A stretch of 64,000 nucleotides of DNA, taken from positions 1 through 64,000 of the forward strand of contig CAMLHL010000003.1 in NCBI GenBank assembly GCA_946479855.1. Reading direction: 5' to 3'. Of this stretch, positions 30,814-39,029 are shown one piece after another (positions within the stretch are counted from its first letter, which is position 1; every line of letters starts with the position of its first letter). The position numbers and the translations under genes are program-made. Below the pieces are notes generated by a model that was given only the letters and a program-made list of their open reading frames with translations, was not told the DNA's origin and did no database searches. Source of the stretch: an uncultured Pseudomonadota bacterium. GTDB lineage: Bacteria > Pseudomonadota > Gammaproteobacteria > Burkholderiales > Rhodocyclaceae.

Positions 30814-31695
30814 ATGCCAAGCCTGCGCCAGATCCGTTACTTCCTGACCGTTGCCGAGCTCGGCGGATTCACTGCTGCGGCCCGCCAACTGTTCATTGCC
30901 CAGCCGGCCCTCAGCCGCCAGATCGCACAGATGGAGGAGGAGATCGGCTTTGCCCTGTTCACGCGCGAAGCCCGCGGCGTTCGCCTGACGGCTGCCGGCG
31001 AGCAGTTCCGGAACCGGGTAGCCGGTCTCGAAAAATCGCTGCTCGCGGCCGTCGAGGAAAGCCGGCAGCTCGATCGCGGAGAAGGCGGCGTCTTGCGTCT
31101 GCTGCATTCCAGTTCGCTACCGATCGATCGCTTGATGCCGGCCATCCGGCGCTTTGTCGATCACGCCCCGCATGCCCGGATCGATCTGGATCGTCTGTCG
31201 TCGGAACAGCAGATGACGGAAATCGCTGCCGGCAAAGCCGATCTCGGGGTCATTCGTCTGCCCGTGCTGCGCCGCGACCCCGGGGTCCGCCTCCAGGAAC
31301 TGCCGGCCGAGCGCCTGTGGGCCGCATTGCCCACTGGCCACCATCTGGCCGCCAGGGATTCCCTGCTGCTCGCCGAACTCGCCGATGAACCTTTCGTTTC
31401 GGCCGTACATCGCGAGCGCGGCGGACTGGCCAGACAGGTCACCGATCTCTGCCTCGCCCGCGGCTTTGTGCCGCGCCTCGCCCCGGTGATTTCCCGCAAG
31501 ACATCGATGCTTTCCCTGGTCGCCAGCAATTTCGGCATCGCGCTGGTTCCGGAAAGCATGATTCCCCTGGCGGGCAAGGCCGTGGTTTTCGTGCCGCTGG
31601 CCGATGCCGATGCCAGCGCCCGTGCCGCACTGGTCACTCCGCTCGATTGCTCACCGCTGGCCCAGCGTTTTATCGCTCTACTGCTCCCGCCATGA
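30814..31695 (+). CDS. LysR-family transcriptional regulator
   Basis: This 293-residue LTTR has the N-terminal winged helix (LRQIRYFLTVAELGGFTAAARQLFIAQPALSRQIAQMEEEIG, residues 3-45) and a C-terminal periplasmic-binding-like effector domain. The divergent TauE/SafE gene is the likely target, in line with LysR practice. The effector is unknown. Confidence 0.92.
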   Translation: MPSLRQIRYFLTVAELGGFTAAARQLFIAQPALSRQIAQMEEEIGFALFTREARGVRLTAAGEQFRNRVAGLEKSLLAAVEESRQLDRGEGGVLRLLHSSSLPIDRLMPAIRRFVDHAPHARIDLDRLSSEQQMTEIAAGKADLGVIRLPVLRRDPGVRLQELPAERLWAALPTGHHLAARDSLLLAELADEPFVSAVHRERGGLARQVTDLCLARGFVPRLAPVISRKTSMLSLVASNFGIALVPESMIPLAGKAVVFVPLADADASARAALVTPLDCSPLAQRFIALLLPP

Positions 31696-31712
31696 AAAAA
31701 TGCCGGCCATAA

Positions 31713-31736
31713 AAAAGCGGGCCGCAGCCCGCTTTT
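31713..31736. terminator. Bidirectional terminator between LysR gene and ppiD
   Basis: Arms AAAAGCGGGC (31713-31722) and GCCCGCTTTT (31727-31736) with a 4-base loop have A and T tracts on both sides. It serves the convergent LysR and ppiD genes. Confidence 0.88.
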
Positions 31737-31754
31737 CGCGACGCCAAACGGCGC

Positions 31755-33641
31755 TTACTTGTCCTTCGCTTCCAGTGCCGCCTGATTGATGTCCACCTGG
31801 TAGCGGCTACGCAGGGCGGCCAGGTAGAGCTGCACTTCCTCTTGCGCAACCAGATTGCCCAGTTGCTGCAGCATCGCCTGCTTGCGGGCGGCATCCAACT
31901 GCTCGCCGGCCGTCACCTTGGTCAGCTTGAACAGCGCATAACCGGCTCCCGGCAGTTCGATACCGGCATAAGCGGGCAATTTGGTCGTATCGATCCGGAA
32001 AACCGACTGGGCGGCAGGCTGCGACAACTGGCTGGCATCAAGACGCGACACGGTTTTGGCGGCACCCCAGGTCAGCTTGTCATCGCCCTTTTTCAGGGCT
32101 TCCAGGTGGGCTTCGCCATCCTTGGCCGCCAGCGCCTGTGCTTCCTTGCGCTTCAGCATGGTCTCGATTGGCCCCTTGACGCTCTCGAAGGGCTGCAGGG
32201 CCGCCGGCTTGTAATCGGTAATGCGTGCCGCGACCAGCGTGTTCGGGGCGATTTCAACCGCCTCGGTATTGCGCCGGTTCTTGACTGAATCTTCCGAGAA
32301 CAGCGCGGCCAGCACCTTCTCGTTGCCGAGCGGGCCGTTGGCCGGGTTAGCCTGACGGCCGAGCCACTCGGACTGCTTGACGGTCAACTTGAACTTGTCG
32401 GCCACTGGCTTGAGACTGTCCGCCTGCTCATAAACCGTGTTGCTGAAAGTTTCGGCAGCTTCGGCAAACTTGCGGGCAGCGCCGGTCTTCTTGAGTTCGG
32501 CCTCGATCTCACCGCGGACGTCGGCCAGCGGCTTTTCCTTGGCAGCGTGGATAGCGGTCAGCTTGATGATGTGGAAACCGAAATCGGACTCGACGACGCC
32601 GGAGATTTCGCCCTCCTTGAGGGCAAAGGCCGTATCCTCGAAAGGCTTGACCATCATGCCGCGACCGAAGAAACCGAGATCGCCGCCCTTGGAGGCCGAG
32701 CCCGGATCGTCGGAATTCTTTTTGGCCAGATCCTCGAAGGCGGCCGGATTCTTCCGGACTTCCTTGAGGAGTTCCTCGGCCTTGGCTTTCGCCTTGTCCT
32801 TGCCGAGCTTTTCGGAAGCGACCAGGATATGGCTGGCCCGGCGCTCCTCGGCCTGGCGGAAACGATCCTTGTTGCCGTCGTACCAGGCCTTGACCTCGGC
32901 ATCGGTAACCGCCAGCTGGCTGCCGATGGCTTCCATCGACAGCACCACGTACTCGGCCTTGGCCTGCTCCGGCATTTCGAACTGCTTGCCGTTCTCATCG
33001 TAGAACTTCTTGGCAGCGCCATCGGCCAGCTTGACCTTGTCGAGATAATTGTCGAGGTTGAGGCGATACTCGACAACCTCGCGCTTCTCGGTCTGCAACG
33101 CCAGCAGACGGTCGCTAACCGCGCGGGCAACGATACCGGATTGTCCGACGGCACCCGCCAGTTGCTGCAGGGTCAGATCCTGGCGCAGCTGGGCTTCGAA
33201 GCTGGCTGGCGACATGCCCTGGGCACGCAGGGCCGCTTCGTAGCGTTCGGCCGAAAATTTGCCATCCACCTTGAACGCTTCGATCGAGCCGATCATCTGG
33301 CGCACCGCTTCGTCGCTGGCGAACATGCGCTTCTTGCCGGCTTCAACCAGCAGCAGGCGCTGGTTGATCAGGTCGTCAAGGATCGCCTTGCGGGCTTCCG
33401 GCTGGTCCAGCATCTTGGGATCGAACTTGTCACCCAGCTGGGCGCGCAGGCGGTCCTGCTGTTCGCGCAAGGTCTGCTGGAATTGTTGCTGGGTAATCTT
33501 GACGTCGCCGATCTTGGCGACATCATTGCCGGCTCCGGAATTGCGCATGTAGGAATCGACACCGAAAAAGGCAAACGGCAGTGTGATCAGCGCGAGAAAA
33601 ACCTGGACGATTCTTTTGTTGTTGCGGACTGCGTCGAACAT
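31755..33641 (-). CDS. ppiD: Periplasmic folding chaperone PpiD (SurA-like peptidyl-prolyl isomerase)
   Basis: PpiD is an inner-membrane-anchored periplasmic chaperone at the Sec exit. The 628-residue protein has one N-terminal membrane segment (VQVFLALITLPFAFFGVDSY), a SurA_N-like chaperone region and a parvulin domain at about residues 265-360 (ASHILVAS, GGDLGFFGRGMMVKPFEDTAFAL, ESDFGFHIIKL). The Asp-Glu-Phe-rich C-terminus completes it. Length and domain order match the family. Confidence 0.92.
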   Translation of the reverse strand: MFDAVRNNKRIVQVFLALITLPFAFFGVDSYMRNSGAGNDVAKIGDVKITQQQFQQTLREQQDRLRAQLGDKFDPKMLDQPEARKAILDDLINQRLLLVEAGKKRMFASDEAVRQMIGSIEAFKVDGKFSAERYEAALRAQGMSPASFEAQLRQDLTLQQLAGAVGQSGIVARAVSDRLLALQTEKREVVEYRLNLDNYLDKVKLADGAAKKFYDENGKQFEMPEQAKAEYVVLSMEAIGSQLAVTDAEVKAWYDGNKDRFRQAEERRASHILVASEKLGKDKAKAKAEELLKEVRKNPAAFEDLAKKNSDDPGSASKGGDLGFFGRGMMVKPFEDTAFALKEGEISGVVESDFGFHIIKLTAIHAAKEKPLADVRGEIEAELKKTGAARKFAEAAETFSNTVYEQADSLKPVADKFKLTVKQSEWLGRQANPANGPLGNEKVLAALFSEDSVKNRRNTEAVEIAPNTLVAARITDYKPAALQPFESVKGPIETMLKRKEAQALAAKDGEAHLEALKKGDDKLTWGAAKTVSRLDASQLSQPAAQSVFRIDTTKLPAYAGIELPGAGYALFKLTKVTAGEQLDAARKQAMLQQLGNLVAQEEVQLYLAALRSRYQVDINQAALEAKDK

Positions 33642-33733
33642 GAGCAGAAAAATCCTTGAATGCGTTCAAAAAGGCAAAGGCGGCTTGCCAAAAAGGGGCA
33701 ATGATACCGTAGATTGATGCTTGCCAATTTGAT

Positions 33734-35158
33734 TTAGGGAGTGGCGAAAAGGGCACCCAGGCGCCGCACGGCATCCTCGATTTCCGGGCTGTGCGGATTG
33801 CCGCAGTTCAGGCGCAGACAGTTGCGGTACATGCCACTCGGGGAAAACAATTCGCCCGGTACATAAGCCACGCTTTCGGCGATGGCCCGGTCGTAGAGAC
33901 GACTGGTATCGATCTCCTCCGGCAATTCGACCCATAGCACATAGCCGCCCCGCGGCTGGGCGATCCGGGTGGCCGCCGGAAAATAGCGGCTGACGGCCAG
34001 GCGCATCGCCTCGACCTGCCGCTCGTAGGCCCGGCGCAGGTGACGCAGGTGACGCTCGTAGGCGCCGGATTCGAGATATTCGGCCAGCACATGCTGGGTG
34101 ATCGGGTTAGTGCCGCCGCTGATGATTGTTTTCTGCAACGCAATCGCCGCCTGGAAGCGACCAGCCGCGACGAAGCCGATACGCAGCGATGGCGACAGGC
34201 TCTTGGAAAACGATGCACAAAGCATGACGTTGCCCGCCTGGTCGAAGGCCTTGATCGGCCATGGGCGCTCGTCGCCGCCGAGATGCAGGTCGCCGTAGAT
34301 GTCATCCTCGATCACCGCCACGCCGCGTGCTGCGGTCAACGCGGCCAGCTGCCGTTTTTTCTCGTCGGGCATCACGCAACCGAGCGGGTTGCTACCGTTC
34401 GAGACAAGCAGGCAGGCGGCAATCCCGCCCTGGCGAGTCGCCAGTTCCAGCGCCTCGACCGACATCCCGGTGCGCGGATCGGTCGGGATTTCCAGCGCCT
34501 TCAGCCCCAGCGTCTCGAGCAATTGCAGCATCAGGTAATAAGCCGGCGATTCGACCGCCACGGTGTCGCCGGGTTTTGTGACGGCACGCAGGCAGAGCCC
34601 GAGCGCTTCGGTGCAGGAATTGGTGATGACGATTTCTCCCGCCGCCAGCGGCCCGCCCCAGGCCAGTGAACGACGGACCAACTGGCGGACCAGCGCCGGT
34701 TCGTTGATATCGACGTGGCTACCGCTGGCGAGCAGCGCCGGATGGCGCCGGGCGACGCCGGCGTAGAGGCGGTGCAAGGCGGCCAGCGGCAGCAATTCGG
34801 GAGCCGGCAGGGCCGCCGCCAGCGGCGCGACGCCGGGCCGGGTCCCGGCCTGCAGCACGCGGACCAGGCGCTGGGAAATATCGACCGGCATGGGCGCTTC
34901 CGGCGTCGGGCGCAGCAGCGGTTCGGCGTGCGTCGCCGCCACCCGCCGGACGAAGAAACCAGACTGCGGCCGGGCCTCAACCAGGCCCCGGTCTTCCAGT
35001 TGGTGCAGGGCCTGAACCACGGTCGACACCGACAGTCGGCGTTCCTTGGCCAAACGCCGGACCGAGGGGAGGCGGTCGCCATGCTGGAGCAAGCCACCGC
35101 AGATCATCCCGGCCAGTTCACCCGCCAGTTTTTCGTACCGTAATGCTTCTTCGTTCAT
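33734..35158 (-). CDS. MocR-type transcriptional regulator (GntR HTH plus aminotransferase-like domain)
   Basis: This 474-residue protein has an N-terminal GntR-type winged helix (GDRLPSVRRLAKERRLSVSTVVQALHQLEDRGLV) and a PLP fold-type I aminotransferase-like domain. The PLP lysine lies in the CASFSKSLSPSLRIGF region. MocR regulators sense PLP or amino compounds. It is divergent from the DUF2917 gene, and direct repeats between them look like its operator. Confidence 0.9.
   Translation of the reverse strand: MNEEALRYEKLAGELAGMICGGLLQHGDRLPSVRRLAKERRLSVSTVVQALHQLEDRGLVEARPQSGFFVRRVAATHAEPLLRPTPEAPMPVDISQRLVRVLQAGTRPGVAPLAAALPAPELLPLAALHRLYAGVARRHPALLASGSHVDINEPALVRQLVRRSLAWGGPLAAGEIVITNSCTEALGLCLRAVTKPGDTVAVESPAYYLMLQLLETLGLKALEIPTDPRTGMSVEALELATRQGGIAACLLVSNGSNPLGCVMPDEKKRQLAALTAARGVAVIEDDIYGDLHLGGDERPWPIKAFDQAGNVMLCASFSKSLSPSLRIGFVAAGRFQAAIALQKTIISGGTNPITQHVLAEYLESGAYERHLRHLRRAYERQVEAMRLAVSRYFPAATRIAQPRGGYVLWVELPEEIDTSRLYDRAIAESVAYVPGELFSPSGMYRNCLRLNCGNPHSPEIEDAVRRLGALFATP
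34329..34340 (-). repeat. Dispersed motif, exact (in MocR gene)
   Basis: The minus strand reads GTTGACCGCAGC, with TTTTTT nearby at 34355. Confidence 0.65.
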
Positions 35159-35167
35159 GACTCACCA

Positions 35168-35251
35168 ATACAGATCACCCAGTCGACGACCAGCACAATT
35201 AATAAAAAACCAAACTGTATTGATCACAATTTCATTTCATTGTGACTGTAT
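35168..35251. promoter_or_regulatory. Candidate MocR operator: repeated ACTGTAT boxes
   Basis: ACTGTAT occurs at 35214-35220 and again at 35245-35251, 31 bases apart (about three helical turns), and an inverted half (ATACAG) lies at 35168-35173. An inverted pair CACAAT/ATTGTG (35225-35230, 35239-35244) fills the centre. Direct repeats in phase on one DNA face are typical of MocR operators. It lies between the MocR gene and the DUF2917 gene. Confidence 0.6.
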
Positions 35252-35302
35252 CACCGATAACCAGCCCCCTACACTGGTCTCATCAACGATATGGAGCGCG
35301 GT

Positions 35303-35665
35303 ATGAAAATCGACCTGGGATCCGGCGAACTCTGCCTGAATCGCGGCGAACCGATTCGCCTCACCCGGGCATCCGGGCTGCGCATCCGTTGTCTTTCCGG
35401 CACGGTCTGGATCACTGTTGCCGGCGACTCTGCCGATATTTTTCTGGAACCTGGCCAAGTCTGGCAGATCAGTGGCCCGGGTCTGGCCTTGATCGAAAGC
35501 ATCGACGCCGGGCGGGTGCATCTGGAAATGTCACGGCCCGTCGGCAAAGCGGGCCAATGGCTCGCACGGCTGGCCGGAGGCGGCAGAACCTACGAAAGTG
35601 ACGTTCGCCCTGACCGGTTCAGTCGAAGAGGCCTGGTTGCATCGGCAACAGGTTTTCCTGCTTGA
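35303..35665 (+). CDS. DUF2917 family protein
   Basis: This protein of about 120 residues has the DUF2917 signature LTRASGLRIRCLSGTVWITVAGDSADIFLEPGQVWQI, a cupin-like small beta domain followed by an Arg-rich tail. The ATG at 35303 has GGAG at 35293; an upstream ATG at 35291 is less likely. The MocR regulator is divergent and probably controls it. Function unknown. The 3' end overlaps the convergent small gene at 35619 by 47 bases. Confidence 0.8.
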   Translation: MKIDLGSGELCLNRGEPIRLTRASGLRIRCLSGTVWITVAGDSADIFLEPGQVWQISGPGLALIESIDAGRVHLEMSRPVGKAGQWLARLAGGGRTYESDVRPDRFSRRGLVASATGFPA

Positions 35666-35831
35666 CCGTCAGCCGGACGGGAACGCCTTTCCGGCCGATG
35701 GCTTCGACCACCATGCGGCCACCGGAAGCTTCGGCGATAACCCGGACATTGCGGGCGGTCTTGCTGCTGCGGCCGCGGTAGGCGGCCACGGTACCGGCAT
35801 TGGGCAGCCAGTGGGCTTTGGCTCGGGGCAT
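35619..35831 (-). CDS. Small conserved-looking protein, possibly SOS-controlled
   Basis: This 70-residue basic protein begins MPRAKAHWLPNAGTVAAYRGR and ends MQPGLFD. I do not recognise it. The ATG at 35831 has GGGAG about 12 bases upstream and is preferred over the 35864 start. Two LexA-like boxes (35895-35910, 35943-35958) lie upstream, between it and the divergent 54-aa gene. Its 3' end overlaps the convergent DUF2917 gene. Confidence 0.55.
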   Translation of the reverse strand: MPRAKAHWLPNAGTVAAYRGRSSKTARNVRVIAEASGGRMVVEAIGRKGVPVRLTVKQENLLPMQPGLFD

Positions 35832-35894
35832 GGCGGGCTGCTCCCTGTGTTCTGGACGTCTCAAGGCTAACTCCGATCAGGTGAAAATCGAATA

Positions 35895-35910
35895 CTGTAC
35901 ATCCATACAG
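35895..35910. promoter_or_regulatory. LexA box upstream of two small divergent genes
   Basis: CTGTACATCCATACAG is an exact CTGT-N8-ACAG site like the one before lexA. It lies 64 bases from the minus-strand gene start (35831) and 80 bases from the plus-strand ATG (35990). Confidence 0.75.
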
Positions 35911-35942
35911 TTATCGGTTAATCTGCATTTGTCGCCACATTA

Positions 35943-35958
35943 CTGGCTATCCATACAG
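35943..35958. promoter_or_regulatory. Second, degenerate LexA-like box
   Basis: CTGGCTATCCATACAG differs from the consensus by one base (CTGG for CTGT). It shares ATCCATACAGTTATC with the first box, 48 bases away. Tandem boxes are usual for tightly repressed SOS genes. Confidence 0.5.
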
Positions 35959-35989
35959 TTATCAACCACCTTTACCGGAGGTCATCATC

Positions 35990-36154
35990 ATGGAACGCAT
36001 TCAGAAACTTTTCGAACTGCTGGCCGGCATTTCCGCCGAAGAAGATGCCCGCCTGGCTCGCGCCAAAGCGATCTTCGAGTACCAGCCGCATGATGTTGCG
36101 GTCCTGCAGATTCCCGCCTGCTGGCGCCGCAAGCAGCGCATCGGCCAGCATTGA
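35990..36154 (+). CDS. Small protein (54 aa), possibly SOS-controlled
   Basis: This 54-residue frame begins MERIQKLFELLAGISAEEDARLARAKAIFEY and ends CWRRKQRIGQH. GGAGG at 35978-35982 is a good ribosome binding site 7 bases before the ATG. It is mostly helical and charged, with no recognised family. The LexA-like boxes upstream suggest damage induction. A hairpin follows the stop. Confidence 0.55.
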   Translation: MERIQKLFELLAGISAEEDARLARAKAIFEYQPHDVAVLQIPACWRRKQRIGQH

Positions 36155-36156
36155 AA

Positions 36157-36176
36157 AAGGCGGCCGTAGCCGCCTT
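36157..36176 (-). terminator. Terminator of the rhodanese gene
   Basis: Arms AAGGCGGC (36157-36164) and GCCGCCTT (36169-36176) with a 4-base loop are followed on the minus strand by TTTTTC. It lies 26 bases after the rhodanese stop at 36203. Confidence 0.8.
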
Positions 36177-36202
36177 GGCAATGCCGCCCGAACAAACGAG
36201 GC

Positions 36203-36769
36203 TCAGAACTCGTCCTTGACCACCGGGAAGCCAAGCGCATCCCAATCCAGCATGCCGCCGCGGTAGTAATAAATCCGGTCCGCCGGGAAACCGTCGCGCA
36301 CCATGGCATTGATCGCCGTCGGGCTTTGCGGACAAACCGGGCCATTGCAGAAGGCGTAAACCTTCTTCGCCTTGCTGCAATCCCACTTGCCGGCGTTCTT
36401 GGCGCACCCCAACTCGTCCAGGCGGCCGGCAACCAGCGTATAGGGGATATGGTAGGAATTGGGGATGGTGCCCTTGATGCGATCATCAGGCTCGCGCATG
36501 TCAACAATCATGGCCTCCTGGTCGTTCATTGCCTGCAGCAATTCGATCTCGGTGACCGGATGCACCCCGGCCACCGGGATCAGTGGTTGCAGCCAGCCCT
36601 TGTTCTTGGCGCATGGCGTCATCGTGCGGGTGATGACGAACGGGCCATTCTTGGTTTTCACGACGAACTGCTTGTCCTCGCCTATGATGCGCAGCAACTC
36701 CCTCTCTTCTGCAGCAACCCCGAGCGCCAGCGTGACCAGGCCGATGGCCAGCAATAATCTCCTGAACAT
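36203..36769 (-). CDS. Exported rhodanese-like domain protein
   Basis: This 188-residue protein has a signal peptide (MFRRLLLAIGLVTLALGVAAEE). A rhodanese-like domain occupies about residues 70-185, with DMREPDDRIKGTIPNSYHIPY (the usual D-R-x-x-x-F/Y-x-x-G-H-I-x-x-A-like element) and VYAFCNGPVCPQSPTAI, where the Cys of FCNG is the candidate persulfide carrier. The location is probably periplasmic. The substrate is unknown. Confidence 0.82.
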   Translation of the reverse strand: MFRRLLLAIGLVTLALGVAAEERELLRIIGEDKQFVVKTKNGPFVITRTMTPCAKNKGWLQPLIPVAGVHPVTEIELLQAMNDQEAMIVDMREPDDRIKGTIPNSYHIPYTLVAGRLDELGCAKNAGKWDCSKAKKVYAFCNGPVCPQSPTAINAMVRDGFPADRIYYYRGGMLDWDALGFPVVKDEF

Positions 36770-36958
36770 GTATTTCCTCCTCTGTTATTTAAATAATTTC
36801 ACACGGCTAAATTAGCGTGTAAGCATATGTTAATTTAATGATCTTATTTTCACCAGAGTTCATTCTTGCGCGGCTCGCCGGACCATAGTCCGGAGCGCCC
36901 CCCCGGAGGGCAGCGCCAGCGGCGCAAGCGCTCATGTGATTTTTTGCCATTTTCCCCG

Positions 36959-36970
36959 GTCGACCGCAAA
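36959..36970 (+). repeat. Dispersed motif, near copy (before macrodomain gene)
   Basis: GTCGACCGCAAA, preceded by TTTTTTGCCATTTTCCCC. Intergenic. Confidence 0.55.
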
Positions 36971-37062
36971 ATCCGGGTATCGAGGTCAAATGGGCGACTG
37001 CCGGCGCGAAAACCGCATTCATCCTCCAGAAAATTCCTTACCATCCTGCCAACCTCTGCACC

Positions 37063-37620
37063 ATGAGGACCGCCCTGCACCATTTCCTGAACGGCCGCGT
37101 CCGGCTCTACGTCGGCGACCTGACCGATCACGCCGTCGATGCCATCGTCAATGCTGCCAACCGCAGCCTGCTCGGTGGCGGCGGGGTCGATGGCGCCATC
37201 CACCAGCGCGGCGGCCCGGCCATCCTCGAAGCCTGCCGCGCCTTGCGCCATGATCTCTGGCCCGGCGGCCTGCCGACCGGGAAGGTGGCAATCACCCTCG
37301 GCGGCGAACTCCCTGCCCGCCATGTCATCCACACCGTCGGCCCGATCTACGGGCAACACGGCGGCGCCGAAGCCACCCTGCTCGCCGACTGCTATCGCAA
37401 CGCTATCGAACTGGCCATCAGCCTCGATCTGAAAACCATTGCCTTCCCGGCCATTTCCACCGGTGTCTACGGCTACCCGCCGGCACAGGCTGCGCCAGTC
37501 GTCTCGCGAACGCTGAGTGAAGTGCTCGCAGCAAACGCTACGGTCGACCACGTCAGACTGGTGTTTTTCAACACGGCGCAGATGGCAATTTTTGTCGCCC
37601 ACCAACAATTCAGCCCCTGA
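37063..37620 (+). CDS. Macrodomain protein, O-acetyl-ADP-ribose deacetylase-like
   Basis: This 185-residue macrodomain resembles YmdB: VGDLTDHAVDAIVNAANRSLLGGGGVDGAIHQRGG near residue 12, TGKVAITLGGELPARHVIHTVGPIYG and FPAISTGVYGYPPAQAAPV. It should bind ADP-ribose and may remove O-acetyl groups or ADP-ribose from targets. It is a single gene; one motif copy (37537-37548) codes for TVDHVRLV near the C-terminus. Confidence 0.9.
   Translation: MRTALHHFLNGRVRLYVGDLTDHAVDAIVNAANRSLLGGGGVDGAIHQRGGPAILEACRALRHDLWPGGLPTGKVAITLGGELPARHVIHTVGPIYGQHGGAEATLLADCYRNAIELAISLDLKTIAFPAISTGVYGYPPAQAAPVVSRTLSEVLAANATVDHVRLVFFNTAQMAIFVAHQQFSP
37537..37548 (-). repeat. Dispersed motif, exact (in macrodomain gene)
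   Basis: The minus strand reads GTCGACCGTAGC. TTTTTC follows on the plus strand. Confidence 0.7.
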
Positions 37621-37725
37621 ACCGCCCGCCCCCCCTTGCCGATAAACGCCCCTGCGGCATAATTCAGCCTTCGGCAAGAAGCGGCGCCCAAGCCGCCAGC
37701 CATCAACCACCCGGAGAAACAGTCC

Positions 37726-38073
37726 ATGAAGCGTATCGATATCGATGGCGCCATACGCTTGCATACCCAATGGCGACGCCAGTTCCTCAACGCCTTTGCC
37801 GGCGGCAACTATGCCGACATGCCCCTTTCCGAACATCGTGGCTGCACGCTTGCCGAGGCCCTGCGAGAAGCCGGAGGAACGGCGGTCGATGGCGCCGAGT
37901 ACAAGCAGCTGATCGCCATCCACGACCGTTTCCATGCCTTGGCCAACGAGATCGTCGATCTCAGCAACAACGGCCTGGGCGACTCCGCTGACCTGCTGCT
38001 GCCTGAACTCAACGAAGCTTCGCACCAGCTCGTCGGCCAGCTCGACAAGTTACGGACATACCGGGACCGCTGA
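37726..38073 (+). CDS. Stand-alone CZB (chemoreceptor zinc-binding) domain protein
   Basis: This 115-residue helical protein has the CZB ligand pattern: His near residue 13 (LHTQW), EHRGCTLAEAL near 40 and HDRFHALANEIVDL near 66. It lacks a chemoreceptor signalling domain and may be a soluble zinc or oxidant-responsive partner, for instance of a diguanylate cyclase or the CZB chemoreceptor at 24.2-25.3 kb. Function unknown. A bidirectional terminator follows. Confidence 0.7.
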   Translation: MKRIDIDGAIRLHTQWRRQFLNAFAGGNYADMPLSEHRGCTLAEALREAGGTAVDGAEYKQLIAIHDRFHALANEIVDLSNNGLGDSADLLLPELNEASHQLVGQLDKLRTYRDR

Positions 38074-38130
38074 TCCGCCGGTTACCGGAAGGATTCAGCA
38101 GGATGACGGCCGGCTGGCCTAAAAATCAAA

Positions 38131-38156
38131 AATGGCGCAGAAACCTGCGCCATTTT
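38131..38156. terminator. Bidirectional terminator between CZB and ClpP-like genes
   Basis: Perfect 11-base arms AAATGGCGCAG (38131-38141) and CTGCGCCATTT (38146-38156) with a 4-base loop. Flanking A and T runs are present on both strands. Confidence 0.88.
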
Positions 38157-38203
38157 TTCGATCACCGCTGATACCGGCGCATCCGGCATCAAGCTGGCCG
38201 CCG

Positions 38204-38827
38204 TCAGGCCGCCGATTTCGCAGGTTTCTTCCGCCGCCCTGCCGTCTTGGCCCGTTGCAAGCGCAACAGGCGACGGCGAATTTCGTCGGAATCCATCCAG
38301 ACATCGGAGCCTTTCAGGATATTGGCGATCTCGGCCTCCGAAAGGAAAGGCGAGCACAATCGGCTCATCACCTTCTCGAACCAGTTGCCGATCGCCGCCG
38401 CCTCGGCCTGCTGTTCATTGCCTTTGCCGGAGAATATTCCCGAATAGATATGGAACATCAGCTGGCAATTGTCGTGCACGATCAATTCATCGCCACTCAG
38501 GAAGATCAGCGCCGCCATCGAATAGGCGCGCGCTTCGAGAATGGTGACCACCCGCGCATTGGAGGCGAGGATGTTATTGATGATCTGCAGGCCGGTATTG
38601 AAATCGCCACCGGAAGAATTGAGATGGAGATAGACCAGATCCGTGTCACTGGCTGAACGCAGGGTGTAAAACAACTCCGTGTAATACTGCGGCTCGCAGA
38701 TTTCGCCACACAGGTAGTAAGCGACTTGGCGGACCGGCAACTGCTGTTCATAGCGAATCAAGCCACGAAACGGCCCCCCTTCCTCGGTCAGCCGGTCATC
38801 ATCCTGAGCGGGAGAGTATCTGATCAT
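38204..38827 (-). CDS. ClpP-like serine protease family protein
   Basis: This 207-residue ClpP/crotonase-fold protein shows LHLNSSGGDFNTG, the catalytic-Ser element ARAYSMAALIFLSGDE and the His element QLMFHIYSG, then WMDSDEIRR and a Lys/Arg-rich tail. The ATG at 38827 has AAGGAG 5-6 bases upstream; the frame otherwise runs to 38977. It is shorter and more divergent than housekeeping ClpP and lacks a clpX neighbour, so it may be a specialised protease. The target is unknown. Confidence 0.75.
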   Translation of the reverse strand: MIRYSPAQDDDRLTEEGGPFRGLIRYEQQLPVRQVAYYLCGEICEPQYYTELFYTLRSASDTDLVYLHLNSSGGDFNTGLQIINNILASNARVVTILEARAYSMAALIFLSGDELIVHDNCQLMFHIYSGIFSGKGNEQQAEAAAIGNWFEKVMSRLCSPFLSEAEIANILKGSDVWMDSDEIRRRLLRLQRAKTAGRRKKPAKSAA

Positions 38828-39029
38828 GATCGCTCCTTGGCATTTTGTTTTGTTCATTATGAACCGGGCCTCAATCGGCGACCACAACAAATTATGCGCC
38901 ACGCCATATGGCGCAGCCGGTTCCGGCGCACGCCCACCGTTCGCCCCCGGCCAACAGGACACCGGCCGATGACCCAAAAACCAAGCACCATCCCAGCACC
39001 CATCACAGGGCAGGCAGCCTTAAGCCGAC

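Noticed and set aside
35214..35230. CTGTATTGATCACAAT as a possible LexA box
   Set aside because: It lacks the ACAG half; it fits better as part of the ACTGTAT direct repeats proposed for MocR.
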